From Bradyrhizobium cosmicum (GTDB taxonomy: Bacteria; Pseudomonadota; Alphaproteobacteria; Rhizobiales; Xanthobacteraceae), in NCBI RefSeq assembly GCF_007290395.2, contig NZ_CP041656.2, positions 5,766,001-5,830,000 of the forward strand: a DNA stretch of 64,000 bases. The letters run 5' to 3'. Each line of letters opens with the position of its first letter. The first letter of the stretch is position 1. The position numbers and the translations under genes were made by a program. Below the pieces are notes generated by a model. The model saw nothing but the letters and a program-made list of their open reading frames with translations, did no database searches and was not told where the DNA came from. This document shows positions 30,685 through 39,522 of this stretch, in pieces.

Positions 30685-31761
30685 TCACGAGCTTGGTGCC
30701 GCGACCAACCGGTCAGCGGCATCAAACACAAAGACATCATTGGGATCGAGCACCGCATCCAACGTCTGGCCGGGCTCGAATTCGTGCACGCCATGCAACA
30801 CCGCAACCCAGTTCGATCCGTCGCGGGTCAAATGCACGAAGCTCTCCGAACCGGTGATTTCGGTTACCGTCACCGTGGCGTGGAAGGCGTGGCGGTCGGC
30901 CTCGCCGTTGGCGAGCGCCAATTGATGGGCGCGAAAGCCGACGCGATAGGCGCCGTCGGCGAGAGAGGAATAGAGGCCGGAGGCAGGCGCGGCGATGCCT
31001 CCCGCATATTGCACGGAGCCGTTCTTCTTCTCGATGCCGACGAGGTTGAGCGGCGGATCCGAGAACACCTGCGCGACGCGCAGCGTCTGCGGCCGGCGGT
31101 AGACGCTCGGCGTCTCGCCGATCTGGAGCGCCTGGCCTTCCCACATGCAGACCGTGTTGCCACCGAGCAGCAACGCTTCGGTCGGCTCGGTGGTGGCATA
31201 GACGAAGATCGCGCCCGAGGCCTCGAAGATGCGCGGCAGTTCGGCGCGCAGCTCTTCGCGGAGCTTGTAGTCGAGATTGGCGAGCGGCTCGTCGAGCAGC
31301 ACGAGATCGGCGCCCTTGACCAGCGCGCGCGCCATCGCGGTACGCTGCTGCTGACCGCCGGAGAGCTGAAGCGGTGTGCGCTTCAGGAACGGCTCGAGCC
31401 GCAGCAGCCTTGCGGCTTCCGCCACGCGCGTCTCGATCTCGTCACGCGGCTTGCCCTGCACGCGCAGCGGCGAGGCAATGTTCTCGTAGACCGTCAACGA
31501 GGGATAGTTGATGAACTGCTGATAGACCATCGCGACCGAACGCTTGCGCACGTCGACGCCGGTGACGTCCTTGCCGTTGACCAGCACCTTGCCCGCAGTC
31601 GGCTTGTCGAGACCGGCGAGCAGCCGCATAATCGAGGTCTTGCCCGACAGCGTCGGCCCGAGCAGCACGTTGAGCGTGCCGCTCTCGAGCGTCAGCGAGA
31701 CGTCGCGGATGTGCTCGATACCGTCGACGGTCCGGGTCACGTGATCGAGTGTCACGGTCAT
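30685..31761 (-). CDS. glpS: glycerol ABC transporter ATP-binding protein with altered H-loop
   Basis: 358 residues. Walker A GPTLSGKTS (35-43), Q-loop VYQQF, a canonical signature LSGGQQQR (133-140) and Walker B LVLLDEP are present, but the switch-loop histidine is a threonine (YATTEPTEA where MalK has VTHDQ-x-EA). Its start overlaps the glpD stop by four bases. It pairs with GlpT; see the finding on the asymmetric ATP sites. Confidence 0.93.
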   Translation of the reverse strand: MTVTLDHVTRTVDGIEHIRDVSLTLESGTLNVLLGPTLSGKTSIMRLLAGLDKPTAGKVLVNGKDVTGVDVRKRSVAMVYQQFINYPSLTVYENIASPLRVQGKPRDEIETRVAEAARLLRLEPFLKRTPLQLSGGQQQRTAMARALVKGADLVLLDEPLANLDYKLREELRAELPRIFEASGAIFVYATTEPTEALLLGGNTVCMWEGQALQIGETPSVYRRPQTLRVAQVFSDPPLNLVGIEKKNGSVQYAGGIAAPASGLYSSLADGAYRVGFRAHQLALANGEADRHAFHATVTVTEITGSESFVHLTRDGSNWVAVLHGVHEFEPGQTLDAVLDPNDVFVFDAADRLVAAPSS

Positions 31762-33308
31762 GAGCGACCTCCTGCTTCCAGCAGGGGACTTTGCCGCACA
31801 CCATGGGCTGCGATCCAGTCGCTCAAAGCCGCGATCTCGTCGGCAGATAGTCGCAGGCCGAGCTTGGAGCGGCGCCAGACGACGTCCTCGGCGGTGACGG
31901 CCCATTCGTTGGCCATGAGGTAGCGGACCTCGCGCTCGGTCAGCGTCGCGCCAAAGGCCTGGCCGAGATCGGCGGCCGATTTCGCGTCGCCGAGCAGCTT
32001 GGACGCCCTGGTGCCATAGGCGCGCGCAAGGCGCCGCGCGTGCTCGTAGCTGATGAAGGGATAGCCGCGCTGGAGCTCGGCGATCAGGCCGTCCACGTCG
32101 GACACACCCATGTCGCCACCGGGCAGCGGCGCCTTGCCGGTCCAGCCCTCGCGCGCTTTCGCACTGCGAAGATAGGGTGCCAGCCGTTCCAGCGCCTCTT
32201 CAGCGAGACGGCGATAGGTCGTGATCTTGCCGCCATAGATCGACAGAAGCGGCGCGTTGCCGGGCATGTCGAGCTCGAACACGTAGTCGCGGGTTGCAGC
32301 CTTGGCCTCGCTGGCGCCGTCGTCATAGAGCGGACGCACACCGGAATAGGTCCAGACCACGTCCTCGGGCGTCACCGGCTTGGCGAGATATTCGCTGGCG
32401 GCCTTGCAGAGATACTCGATCTCCTCGACCGTCGCCTTCACCTTGGAAGGATCGCCGTCATAGTCGCGGTCGGTGGTCCCGATCAGCGTGAAATCGTCCT
32501 GGTACGGGATCACGAAGATAATGCGGCCGTCGGCGTTCTGGAACATGTAGGCGCGATCGTGGTCGTAGAGTTTCTTCACGACGATGTGCGAGCCCTGCAC
32601 CAGGCGCACCTTGGCCTTCGCATTCACACCGGCGCCACGGCCGAGCACGTCCTCGACCCAGGGACCGCCCGCATTGACCAGCGCGCGCGCCTGGACCTGC
32701 GAGCGTGCACCGGTCAGCGTATCGACCATGCTGACCGTCCAGATGCCGTCGGACTGGCGGATTTCGGTGGCGCGGGTGCGGGTGCGAATCTCGGCGCCCT
32801 TGTCGGCGGCGTCGCGTGCGTTCAGCACCACGAGGCGCGCGTCATCGACGAAGCAGTCGGAATATTCGAATGCGCGGCTGTACCGATTGGGGATCAGCGG
32901 GCGGCCGACCTCGTCGCGCCGCAGATCGACCGAGCGGGTTGCGGGCAGCAGGTGACGGCCACCGATGTGGTCATACAGGAAGAGGCCGAGGCGCAGCAGC
33001 CAGGCCGGGCGCAGGCCGGCATGATGCGGCAGAACGAAACGCAGCGGACGGATGATGTGGGGCGCGATGCCCCAGAGAATCTCGCGCTCGATCAGCGCCT
33101 CGCGGACCAGGCGAAACTCGTAATATTCGAGATAGCGCAGTCCGCCATGCACCAGCTTGGTCGACCAGGACGACGTCCCGCTCGCCAGATCGTTCATTTC
33201 GCACAGGAAGACACTGTTGCCGCGGCCCACCGCGTCGCGCGCGATGCCGCAGCCGTTAACGCCGCCTCCGATGATGGCGAGGTCGAATATCCGCTCCAAC
33301 AGACGCAT
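31758..33308 (-). CDS. glpD: aerobic glycerol-3-phosphate dehydrogenase
   Basis: 516 residues from ATG 33308. FAD-binding motif DLAIIGGGVNGCGIARDAVG at 9-28, then SGTSSWSTKLVHGGLRYLE and GGKITTYRRLAEEALE, the classical GlpD/GlpA markers. It oxidises glycerol-3-phosphate to dihydroxyacetone phosphate at the membrane and passes electrons to quinone. It is the first gene of the transporter operon here; its 291-base upstream region also holds the divergent promoter of a toxin-antitoxin pair. No glycerol kinase gene is in the window. Confidence 0.96.
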   Translation of the reverse strand: MRLLERIFDLAIIGGGVNGCGIARDAVGRGNSVFLCEMNDLASGTSSWSTKLVHGGLRYLEYYEFRLVREALIEREILWGIAPHIIRPLRFVLPHHAGLRPAWLLRLGLFLYDHIGGRHLLPATRSVDLRRDEVGRPLIPNRYSRAFEYSDCFVDDARLVVLNARDAADKGAEIRTRTRATEIRQSDGIWTVSMVDTLTGARSQVQARALVNAGGPWVEDVLGRGAGVNAKAKVRLVQGSHIVVKKLYDHDRAYMFQNADGRIIFVIPYQDDFTLIGTTDRDYDGDPSKVKATVEEIEYLCKAASEYLAKPVTPEDVVWTYSGVRPLYDDGASEAKAATRDYVFELDMPGNAPLLSIYGGKITTYRRLAEEALERLAPYLRSAKAREGWTGKAPLPGGDMGVSDVDGLIAELQRGYPFISYEHARRLARAYGTRASKLLGDAKSAADLGQAFGATLTEREVRYLMANEWAVTAEDVVWRRSKLGLRLSADEIAALSDWIAAHGVRQSPLLEAGGRS

Positions 33309-33530
33309 CCCCCGGCGCACCGCTCGTTCCTTCGAGCAGCTACTTTCGTTTTTGATTAGATCACACCGAAAACCGAAAGCAAGATGAAAGACAGGAGACG
33401 GGAAGTGAAAGCAAAACATTTTTTATGGGCGGCTGGCGGAGAAATCGGCAGAGAAATGGCCAAATTCGAGAGCAAATGGTCCGATGGATCGGCATGGGGG
33501 GCATGACCATCCCGCGGCCCGATGCGGATA

Positions 33531-33559
33531 TTGAATGTAGCAACATATCTACATATAAT
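33531..33559 (+). promoter_or_regulatory. promoter and operator of the toxin-antitoxin pair
   Basis: TTGAAT (33531-33536) and TATAAT (33554-33559) are spaced exactly 17 bases apart, a near-consensus housekeeping promoter. An inverted repeat ATGTAG-N8-CTACAT (33535-33554) fills the spacer, so antitoxin binding would block polymerase. This is the usual autoregulation of such modules. Confidence 0.75.
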
Positions 33560-33599
33560 TCGCGCTGGTAAGTCTAACCACGGCGTGGAGGAGCTGAAG

Positions 33600-33851
33600 A
33601 TGGTGACCACCCTGACCAGCCGAGAGTTCAACCAGGATACAAGCGGCGCCAAGAAAGCCGCCTCGCAGGGACCCGTCTTCATTACGGATCGCGGCCGCCC
33701 GGCTCATGTCCTGCTGACGATCGAGGATTATTTGCGCCTGAGCGGCGGGCACATGAGCCTTGCCGAAGCTCTGGCGCAGGCGAACACGGACTTCGAGTTC
33801 GATCCGCCCCGCGTGTCCGGCGGAGTCTTGAAGCCCGCCGATCTCGACTGA
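33600..33851 (+). CDS. type II antitoxin, Phd/YefM family
   Basis: 83 residues from ATG 33600 with GGAGGAG 7 bases upstream. The N-terminal SREFNQDTSGAKKAA and FITDRGRPAHVLLTIEDY are the Phd/YefM DNA-binding fold; the C-terminal tail (FEFDPPRVSGGVLKPADLD) should wrap the toxin. The stop overlaps the toxin start (TGATG). The pair is inserted opposite to the glp genes. Confidence 0.9.
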   Translation: MVTTLTSREFNQDTSGAKKAASQGPVFITDRGRPAHVLLTIEDYLRLSGGHMSLAEALAQANTDFEFDPPRVSGGVLKPADLD

Positions 33852-34273
33852 TGTTTCTGCTGGACACCAATGTCATCTCCGAACTGAGGCGACCTGACAA
33901 AGCGGATCGCAATGTCGTCGCCTGGGCCAATGCGATTCCCGCTGCGAATTTTTTCATGTCGGCGATCTCGATTCTCGAAATCGAACTTGGCGCGCGCCTG
34001 ATCGCGCGCAAGGACGCGGCGCAGGGGGCTGTCTTGCGCACGTGGATCGACGATCAGGTTCTAGCTCGTTTCGAAGGGCGAATCCTGGCCATTGATACGG
34101 TGGTGGCACAGCGTTGTGCGCAACTTCACATTCCCAATCCGAAGGCTGAACGCGATGCTCTCATCGCGGCAACCGCGCTTGTTCACGGCTTGACGGTTGT
34201 TACGCGCAATGTTGGGGATTTCGAACCTACGGGTGTGACGCTACTCAACCCGTGGAAACCAGCAGCAGGTTAG
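33851..34273 (+). CDS. type II toxin VapC-like PIN-domain ribonuclease
   Basis: 140 residues. The PIN acidic residues are visible: LLDTNVISE (Asp5), ILEIELG (Glu), ERDALIAATA (Asp) and TRNVGDFE (Asp). PIN toxins cut RNA, often tRNA or rRNA loops, until neutralised by the antitoxin. Translation is coupled to the antitoxin by a 1-base overlap. The gene ends 12 bases before the stop of the convergent glpR gene, so it lies between glpR and glpD. Confidence 0.93.
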   Translation: MFLLDTNVISELRRPDKADRNVVAWANAIPAANFFMSAISILEIELGARLIARKDAAQGAVLRTWIDDQVLARFEGRILAIDTVVAQRCAQLHIPNPKAERDALIAATALVHGLTVVTRNVGDFEPTGVTLLNPWKPAAG

Positions 34274-34284
34274 GACGCCTCCCG

Positions 34285-35124
34285 CTATCGCAGGCGGACG
34301 ACCGAACCCGGGTCTTGAGGTGGCTCCGCTGCTGTCTCATCCGATTCCCCCGCCCCTTTCGGCATTGCCGCCATCACCTCGATGCCTTTGCTGTGGCAAA
34401 TCGTGGCGAGGCGCTCGGGCAGTTCCTGATCGGTCACGAAGGTCTGGATCTGGCTGATATGGGCGATGCGCACCGGCGCGCTGCGACGGAGTTTCGTGGA
34501 ATCGGCAACCAGCATGACGCTGCGGGCGTTGGCGATGATGGCTTGCGCGACCTGCACCTCGCGATAGTCGAAGTCGAGCAGCGCGCCCTCCTCGTCGATC
34601 GCCGACGCGCCGATGATGGCGTAATCGACCTTAAACTGTCCGATCAGCTGCGTCGCGGTCGAGCCGACCACGGCACCGTCGGCACGCCGCACCGTGCCGC
34701 CGGCGACCACCACCTCGATGCGAGGATGTCGGTAGAGCAGCATCGCGACATTGAGGTTGTTGGTGATGACGAGGAGATCCTCGTGCGAGGTCAGCGCGCT
34801 CGCCACCTCCTCGGTGGTGGTGCCGATGTTGATGAAGAGCGAGCAACCGTTCGGGATCAGCGAGGCGGCCGCAATCCCGATCGCCTTCTTCTCGTCGGCG
34901 GCGACGAAGCGCCGCGCCTCGTAAGCAAGGTTCTCGACGCCGGACGCGATGATCGCGCCGCCATGGATGCGGGTCAGCGAGCGGCGCTCGCAGAGATCGT
35001 TGAGATCCTTGCGAATGGTCTGCGCCGAGACCTCGAACTTGCGCGCCAGCTCCTCCACCATGACACGGCCCGAAGCACGCGCGATGTTGAGGATTTCTGC
35101 TTGGCGATGGGTCAATCCGGTCAC
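34285..35124 (-). CDS. glpR: DeoR family repressor of glycerol genes
   Basis: 279 residues from a GTG with GAGG seven bases upstream. DeoR helix-turn-helix near 20-45 (MVEELARKFEVSAQTIRKDL, then NDLCERRSLTRIHGGA) and a phosphosugar-binding C-terminal domain (NIGTTTEEVASAL). GlpR represses glp genes until glycerol-3-phosphate binds. In R. leguminosarum glpR is directly before glpD; here a toxin-antitoxin pair separates them, so glpD must have its own promoter. Confidence 0.92.
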   Translation of the reverse strand: MTGLTHRQAEILNIARASGRVMVEELARKFEVSAQTIRKDLNDLCERRSLTRIHGGAIIASGVENLAYEARRFVAADEKKAIGIAAASLIPNGCSLFINIGTTTEEVASALTSHEDLLVITNNLNVAMLLYRHPRIEVVVAGGTVRRADGAVVGSTATQLIGQFKVDYAIIGASAIDEEGALLDFDYREVQVAQAIIANARSVMLVADSTKLRRSAPVRIAHISQIQTFVTDQELPERLATICHSKGIEVMAAMPKGAGESDETAAEPPQDPGSVVRLR

Positions 35125-35212
35125 GGCGATGGCCTCAAATCAGGATGCCGCATGGTGCGGCGGTTCGCAGCTGCGGTCAATGCGGACGCCGATCACGGTT
35201 AACGGCCGCCTC

Positions 35213-35873
35213 TCACCATGCCATCGCGGCGGCGAGACGCGCGAGCAGATCCGGATCGTCGAAGGCGCTGGCGGACGCGACTGCGCCTGATCCAACAAGG
35301 TCAGCATGGCTGAGGCTGGTGCGGATTCCGATGGTCGGAATGCCCGCGGCGGCCGCCGATTGCACGCCGGAGCGGGAATCCTCGAACGCGATGGAGGCGG
35401 CCGCGATGGCGCCGACGAAGCGCAGTCCCTCCTGATAGGGCAGCGGATGCGGCTTGCCGTGCGGCAGCTCGTCACCGATCACGATCGCCTTGAAGCGATG
35501 CGTGATGCCGAGACCGGAAAGCAGCAGTTCGGCATTCAGGCGCGGCGCGTTGGTTACCGCGGCCATAGGAATGCCCGCGCCATCCGCCAGGTCGAGCAGC
35601 GCCATCAGACCAGGCAGCGGCTCGATCTGCCCGGCGACGAGCGTGCGGAAGACCTGCTCCTTCTCGCCGAGGATCTCCGCGCGCTTGTCCAGCGCCTCAT
35701 CGGCCAGGAAGCGCTCGCCGATCGATACATTGGAAAAACCTTGCAGCTCCCTTGAGAAGCGCGCGTGATCGAACACATGTCCACGGCCCCAGCACCTGGT
35801 TGAAGGCCTTCAGGTGCAGCGGGTCGGTATTGGCGAGCGTACCGTCGATGTCGAACAGCAATGCCTTGCTCAT
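35213..35873 (-). pseudogene. HAD superfamily phosphatase, frameshifted
   Basis: The N-terminal part (from ATG 35873: MSKALLFDIDGTLANTDPLH, LKAFNQVLGP) carries the catalytic DxDGT motif, but the frame then shifts at about 35781-35787. The rest (FDHARFSRELQGFSNVSIGE... GDELPHGKPHPLPYQEGL... AFEDSRSGVQSA) continues in another frame to 35213. The total, 661 bases, is one more than a multiple of three, so two bases were lost or one gained. It would be a phosphoglycolate-phosphatase-like enzyme. Either a pseudogene or a sequencing error. Confidence 0.8.
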
Positions 35874-36051
35874 GTGCTTGCCGAGAGCCTCGATCATTTC
35901 CGTACTTTCCCCGATGCGCGATGCATCAATGCGAAAGACGTATCAATACAGGCTCCATCGCGCAATGACACATCGATATGACCGTCACGGACACTCGACA
36001 AAGCGGCGCACGGCTGCAACACTCCATGCAAGATCAAAAAAGGAGGAAACG

Positions 36052-36534
36052 ATGACGATCAATCGACGCGATCTGGTTCTCTCGACTCTCGCAGTCTCTG
36101 CGCTTGCCGTCTCAGCTTTTGCCGTCTCAGCGCTCGCTGTCACGACACCAGCACTGGCGGCCTCGGCCGACGAGGACGCCGTGGCAAAGAAGGTCGAGGC
36201 CTTCCGCCTCGCCCAGATCGCGGCAGACCCCAAGGCGCTCGCCGCGCTGTGCTGGGACGATCTCAGCTACAGCCATTCCAGCGGCAAGGTCGAGGACAAG
36301 GCGACCTTCATCACAAATGCCACCGACGGCAAGTCGAAGTTCCTGTCGATTGAATACAAGGAGCCGACCATCAAGGTCGTCGGTCCCGCCGCGATCGTGC
36401 GCTTTCACTGGATCGCGGAACAAGAGATGGCGGCCGATGGGAAAAAAGTGCCGACCAACCTTCACATCCTGATGAACTGGCAGAAGCAGGGCGACGACTG
36501 GAAGCTGTTGTCGCGGGCTGCGACGAAGTTGTGA
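36052..36534 (+). CDS. secreted NTF2-like (SnoaL/DUF4440 type) protein
   Basis: 160 residues from ATG 36052 with AGGAGG five bases upstream. The long signal region is twin-arginine-like at its start (NRRDLVL) and contains three exact-phase units of Ala-Val-Ser-Ala-Leu/Phe, then cleavage near PALAAS. The mature part (AKKVEAFRLAQIAADPKALAA, LSYSHSSGKVEDK, MNWQKQGDDWKLLSR) is a nuclear-transport-factor-2-like fold. The substrate or binding partner is unknown. Confidence 0.85.
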   Translation: MTINRRDLVLSTLAVSALAVSAFAVSALAVTTPALAASADEDAVAKKVEAFRLAQIAADPKALAALCWDDLSYSHSSGKVEDKATFITNATDGKSKFLSIEYKEPTIKVVGPAAIVRFHWIAEQEMAADGKKVPTNLHILMNWQKQGDDWKLLSRAATKL

Positions 36535-36542
36535 TGGGCGGT

Positions 36543-36583
36543 GTCGTCCCGGGACGCGCCGAAAGGCGCGGGCCCGGAATGAC
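36543..36583. repeat. palindromic intergenic repeat, type C copy 2
   Basis: GTCGTCCCGGGACGCGCC, GAAAG, GGCGCGGGCCCGGAATGAC: a short hairpin sharing its CCCGGAATGAC end and CGCGCC core with the longer element at 43251-43347. Confidence 0.6.
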
Positions 36584-36591
36584 ATCGACTA

Positions 36592-36783
36592 TTACGCCGC
36601 TTCCCTCACATCGCCGTTAACCAGCTTGCGCGCGGCGCGCTCGGCTTCGCGGGCGTTGCGGAAGAGCTGGCCTTCAAGGCGGTTGAACTGGTGGGACGAG
36701 GCGAAGAAGCAGTATCCGCCCTGGCCGCGAACGACGATACCCGCGGTCTGTGAATTGACTTCGATGATGTAGCTGTCCGGCAT
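36592..36783 (-). CDS. small conserved hypothetical protein
   Basis: 63 residues from ATG 36783 (MPDSYIIEVNSQTAGIVVRG). Soluble, with a beta-rich first half and a helical, arginine-rich end (AREAERAARKLVNGDV). I recall similar short proteins in Bradyrhizobium but no function. The 222 bases upstream to the thioesterase gene contain nothing I can identify. Confidence 0.65.
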   Translation of the reverse strand: MPDSYIIEVNSQTAGIVVRGQGGYCFFASSHQFNRLEGQLFRNAREAERAARKLVNGDVREAA

Positions 36784-37005
36784 GGCCCGTAGATTCCTCA
36801 ATGCGGGCAAATAACCGGATCTCTGCCCAAAAGTTCCTCAGGCAAATCAGCCGGTTTCCACCCCGAATCGACGTGCAATTAAGTACTTGGGGACCTCATC
36901 CGTTTTATGACTGGTTGTTGGCGAAGCCGCGACGCGTTGACTCAGTCACGCCGCGTTTGGCCGCCCTGCACATCTTCGTGAGATGGGACAGAGCGCCGCG
37001 CGCGA

Positions 37006-37416
37006 CTACGTCGCGATCGGCGGATCATCCCGACGGATCGCCTGCGGACGTCCCTCGTCGTCGATCGAGACATAGGTGAAATTGCCGTCGGTCACCAAGA
37101 TCGGCCGAAGCTCCCTGCGCCGCAGCGCCCAGGCTTCGAGGTGCACGGTCATCGAGGTGCGACCAACGCGCACGAGATTGGCGTAGACGGAAACGAGATC
37201 GCCGACATAGACCGCTTTACGAAAATTCATCGCCTCGATCGCCACCGTCACGGTGCGAGATCTCGCCACCTTCGATGCGAACACACCGCCGCCGACGTCC
37301 ATCTGGCTCAGCAGCCAGCCGCCGAAGATATCGCCATTGGCGTTGGTGTCGGCGGGCATCGCCAGCGTGCGGATGCAGAGATCGCCGCTCGGTTCGGTGT
37401 CGGACTCGTCAGTCAT
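37006..37416 (-). CDS. acyl-CoA thioesterase, YciA-like hotdog fold
   Basis: 136 residues from ATG 37416 with GAGGA five bases upstream. The hallmark MPADTNANGDIFGGWLLSQM at about 20-40 contains the conserved Asn-Gly-Asp-x-Phe-Gly-Gly motif of YciA/acyl-CoA hydrolases. It splits acyl-CoA to acid and CoA. It starts 7 bases after the fadJ stop, as the last gene of the beta-oxidation operon, where it could relieve CoA trapping. Confidence 0.92.
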   Translation of the reverse strand: MTDESDTEPSGDLCIRTLAMPADTNANGDIFGGWLLSQMDVGGGVFASKVARSRTVTVAIEAMNFRKAVYVGDLVSVYANLVRVGRTSMTVHLEAWALRRRELRPILVTDGNFTYVSIDDEGRPQAIRRDDPPIAT

Positions 37417-37423
37417 ATGGTCC

Positions 37424-39520
37424 TCACTTGAAATTGTCCCAGCCCGGATCGGGCGCAAAGCGCGCGCCGAACCGCTCGGCCAGCGCGCGCATGGTGGATA
37501 CGACATTCTCCACCCCGCGCGTGCGCGCATAATTCAGCGGCCCGCCGCGGAAGGGCGCGTAGCCGGTGCCGAAGATCATCGCGCCGTCGACGGCGTCGGG
37601 ATCATCGACGATGCCTTCGCGAAGGGCCGCGACGCAGACATTGGACATCGGCAGCACCAGCCGGTCGATCATCTGGTCGGTGACGCGCGGGCCGGTCTCG
37701 GCCAGCGGTGCCTTCTCCGCCTTGCCGTCCTTCCAGGTGTAGAAGCCCTTGCCGGTCTTGCGGCCGAGCTCGCCCCTGGCGACTTTCTCGCGCAGCCAAG
37801 CCGGTGTCGGCGGCAAGAGATCGCCGAACCTGGTGCGCAGCATGTCGCCGACGTCGAGGCAGATGTCGAGCCCGACCTGGTCGGCCAGTTCGATCGGCCC
37901 CATCGGCATGCCGAATTGCTCGGCGGCGGCGTCGATCAGGCGCTGGTCGATCTTCTCGTCCAGCATCACCATCGCTTCCAGCATGTACGGCGTCAGCGCG
38001 CGGTTGACGAGGAAGCCGGGCGAGCTCTTCACGGGCAGCGGCAAACGGTCGATCGCGCCGACAAAGGCGAGCGCCTCTTTCAGGACCTGTGCATCGTTGC
38101 CGTCATGGCTGACAACCTCGACCAGTTGCAGCCGCGAGACCGGGTTGAAGAAGTGAAGGCCGACGAGCCGCTCCGGCCGCGCCAGCGTGGTGCGCAGGTC
38201 CTGAAGCGGAATGCTCGACGTGTTGGTCGCAAGAATCGCGCCTGGCTTCATCTTCGGCTCGAGGCCGGCATAGACTTTTTGCTTGAGCTCCAATTTTTCC
38301 GGCACCGCCTCGATGATGAGATCCGCGTTGCGGACGCCCTCTCCATCCATGTCGGGGATCAGCCGATCGAGCGCGTCACGCACCTCGGTCGGTTTGCGGA
38401 TGATCTTGCCGTAGAGCTCGGCCGCGCGCTTCACCGCGCCGGCGATCGGCTCCGCCTTCATGTCGGCGAGCGAGACGCGTATCCCCTGCCCGGCTACCCA
38501 GGCGGCGATATCCCCGCCCATGGCGCCGGCACCGATGACGTGGACCTGCTTGATCGTATTCCCGCCGCCCGTCGTCTTCTTCATCTGCTCACGCAGGAAG
38601 AACACGCGGATCAAATTCTGCGCGGTCGGCGTCACCATCAATTTGGCGAAGGAGGCCTGCTCGGCCTTCAGCATCGCGGCCTTGCTGCCACCATGGGTCT
38701 CCCAGAGATCGATCAGCGCGTAAGGCGCGGGATAATGCTCCCGGGATGCGGCCTTCGCCGCCTCCGAGCGCATCCGCTTGGCCAGCAAGCCACGCACCGG
38801 CCCGAGATTGGCCGCGCGCGTAAGCAGGCCGGGCCTGGCCCGCTTCAGCCGGCCGAACAGGACGTCTTTCACCGCGCCCCGGACATGGCGCTCCTGCGTC
38901 ACGGTGTCGACGAGGCCGAGCGATTTGGCGCGGCGCGCATCGATGGTGCGGCCGGTCAGCATCAGCGCCATCGACTGGGCCGGATTGACCAGCGCGGTGA
39001 AGCGCGCGGTGCCGCCGAGACCGGGATGCAGGCCGAGCATCACCTCGGGGAAGCCGAAGCGCGCGCCGTCGATGGCGATGCGCGACTGGCAGGCGAGCGC
39101 GACCTCGAGGCCGCCGCCGAGACAGAAGCCGTGGATCACCGCAACCGTCGGCAGCTTCAGTGCTTCCAGATGATCGACCACGGCATGCGCCGCGCGGATG
39201 CGTGTCTCCACCATCGTAGGATCGCTGGCGCCGCGGAATTCGTTGACGTCCGCGCCGGCGATGAAGCCGGACGGCTTTGCGGAACGGATCACGAGGCCGG
39301 CGGGGCGCTCGGTCTCGATCGCCGCGAGCACGGCGTCGAATTCCTCCATCACGTCCGAGGACAGCGTGTTGGCGCTTGTCTCGGCGCGGTCGAACAGCAG
39401 CCAGGCGACGCCGTCGGCATCGCGCGTCAGCTTGAAATGCTTGTAAGGGCCATCGGCCGCAGGCTTGGGTCCCAGCTCCAGCACGCGATCGCCGAGCGCG
39501 GTCATGATCTTCGAATCCAT
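37424..39520 (-). CDS. fadJ: 3-hydroxyacyl-CoA dehydrogenase / enoyl-CoA hydratase (FadJ-type)
   Basis: 698 residues. N-terminal crotonase domain (about 20-210; SGFIAGADVNEF and GFCLGGGLEVALAC form the oxyanion hole), then the NAD-binding 3HCDH domain (HVIGAGAMGGDIAAWVAGQG near 320) and two C-terminal dimer domains with HFFNPVSRLQLVEVV. It carries out hydration and oxidation of beta-oxidation. It begins 2 bases after the thiolase stop. The name fadJ follows domain order; fadB-like is equally possible. Confidence 0.93.
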   Translation of the reverse strand: MDSKIMTALGDRVLELGPKPAADGPYKHFKLTRDADGVAWLLFDRAETSANTLSSDVMEEFDAVLAAIETERPAGLVIRSAKPSGFIAGADVNEFRGASDPTMVETRIRAAHAVVDHLEALKLPTVAVIHGFCLGGGLEVALACQSRIAIDGARFGFPEVMLGLHPGLGGTARFTALVNPAQSMALMLTGRTIDARRAKSLGLVDTVTQERHVRGAVKDVLFGRLKRARPGLLTRAANLGPVRGLLAKRMRSEAAKAASREHYPAPYALIDLWETHGGSKAAMLKAEQASFAKLMVTPTAQNLIRVFFLREQMKKTTGGGNTIKQVHVIGAGAMGGDIAAWVAGQGIRVSLADMKAEPIAGAVKRAAELYGKIIRKPTEVRDALDRLIPDMDGEGVRNADLIIEAVPEKLELKQKVYAGLEPKMKPGAILATNTSSIPLQDLRTTLARPERLVGLHFFNPVSRLQLVEVVSHDGNDAQVLKEALAFVGAIDRLPLPVKSSPGFLVNRALTPYMLEAMVMLDEKIDQRLIDAAAEQFGMPMGPIELADQVGLDICLDVGDMLRTRFGDLLPPTPAWLREKVARGELGRKTGKGFYTWKDGKAEKAPLAETGPRVTDQMIDRLVLPMSNVCVAALREGIVDDPDAVDGAMIFGTGYAPFRGGPLNYARTRGVENVVSTMRALAERFGARFAPDPGWDNFK

Positions 39521-39522
39521 GG

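Noticed and set aside
33352..33366. FNR/FixK box upstream of glpD (TTGAT..ATCA)
   Set aside because: The spacer between the half-sites is three bases, not four, so it does not fit the consensus.
33600..34273. Possible larger genomic island at the toxin-antitoxin pair
   Set aside because: No integrase, transposase, direct repeats or tRNA flank it; only the two genes interrupt the glp locus.
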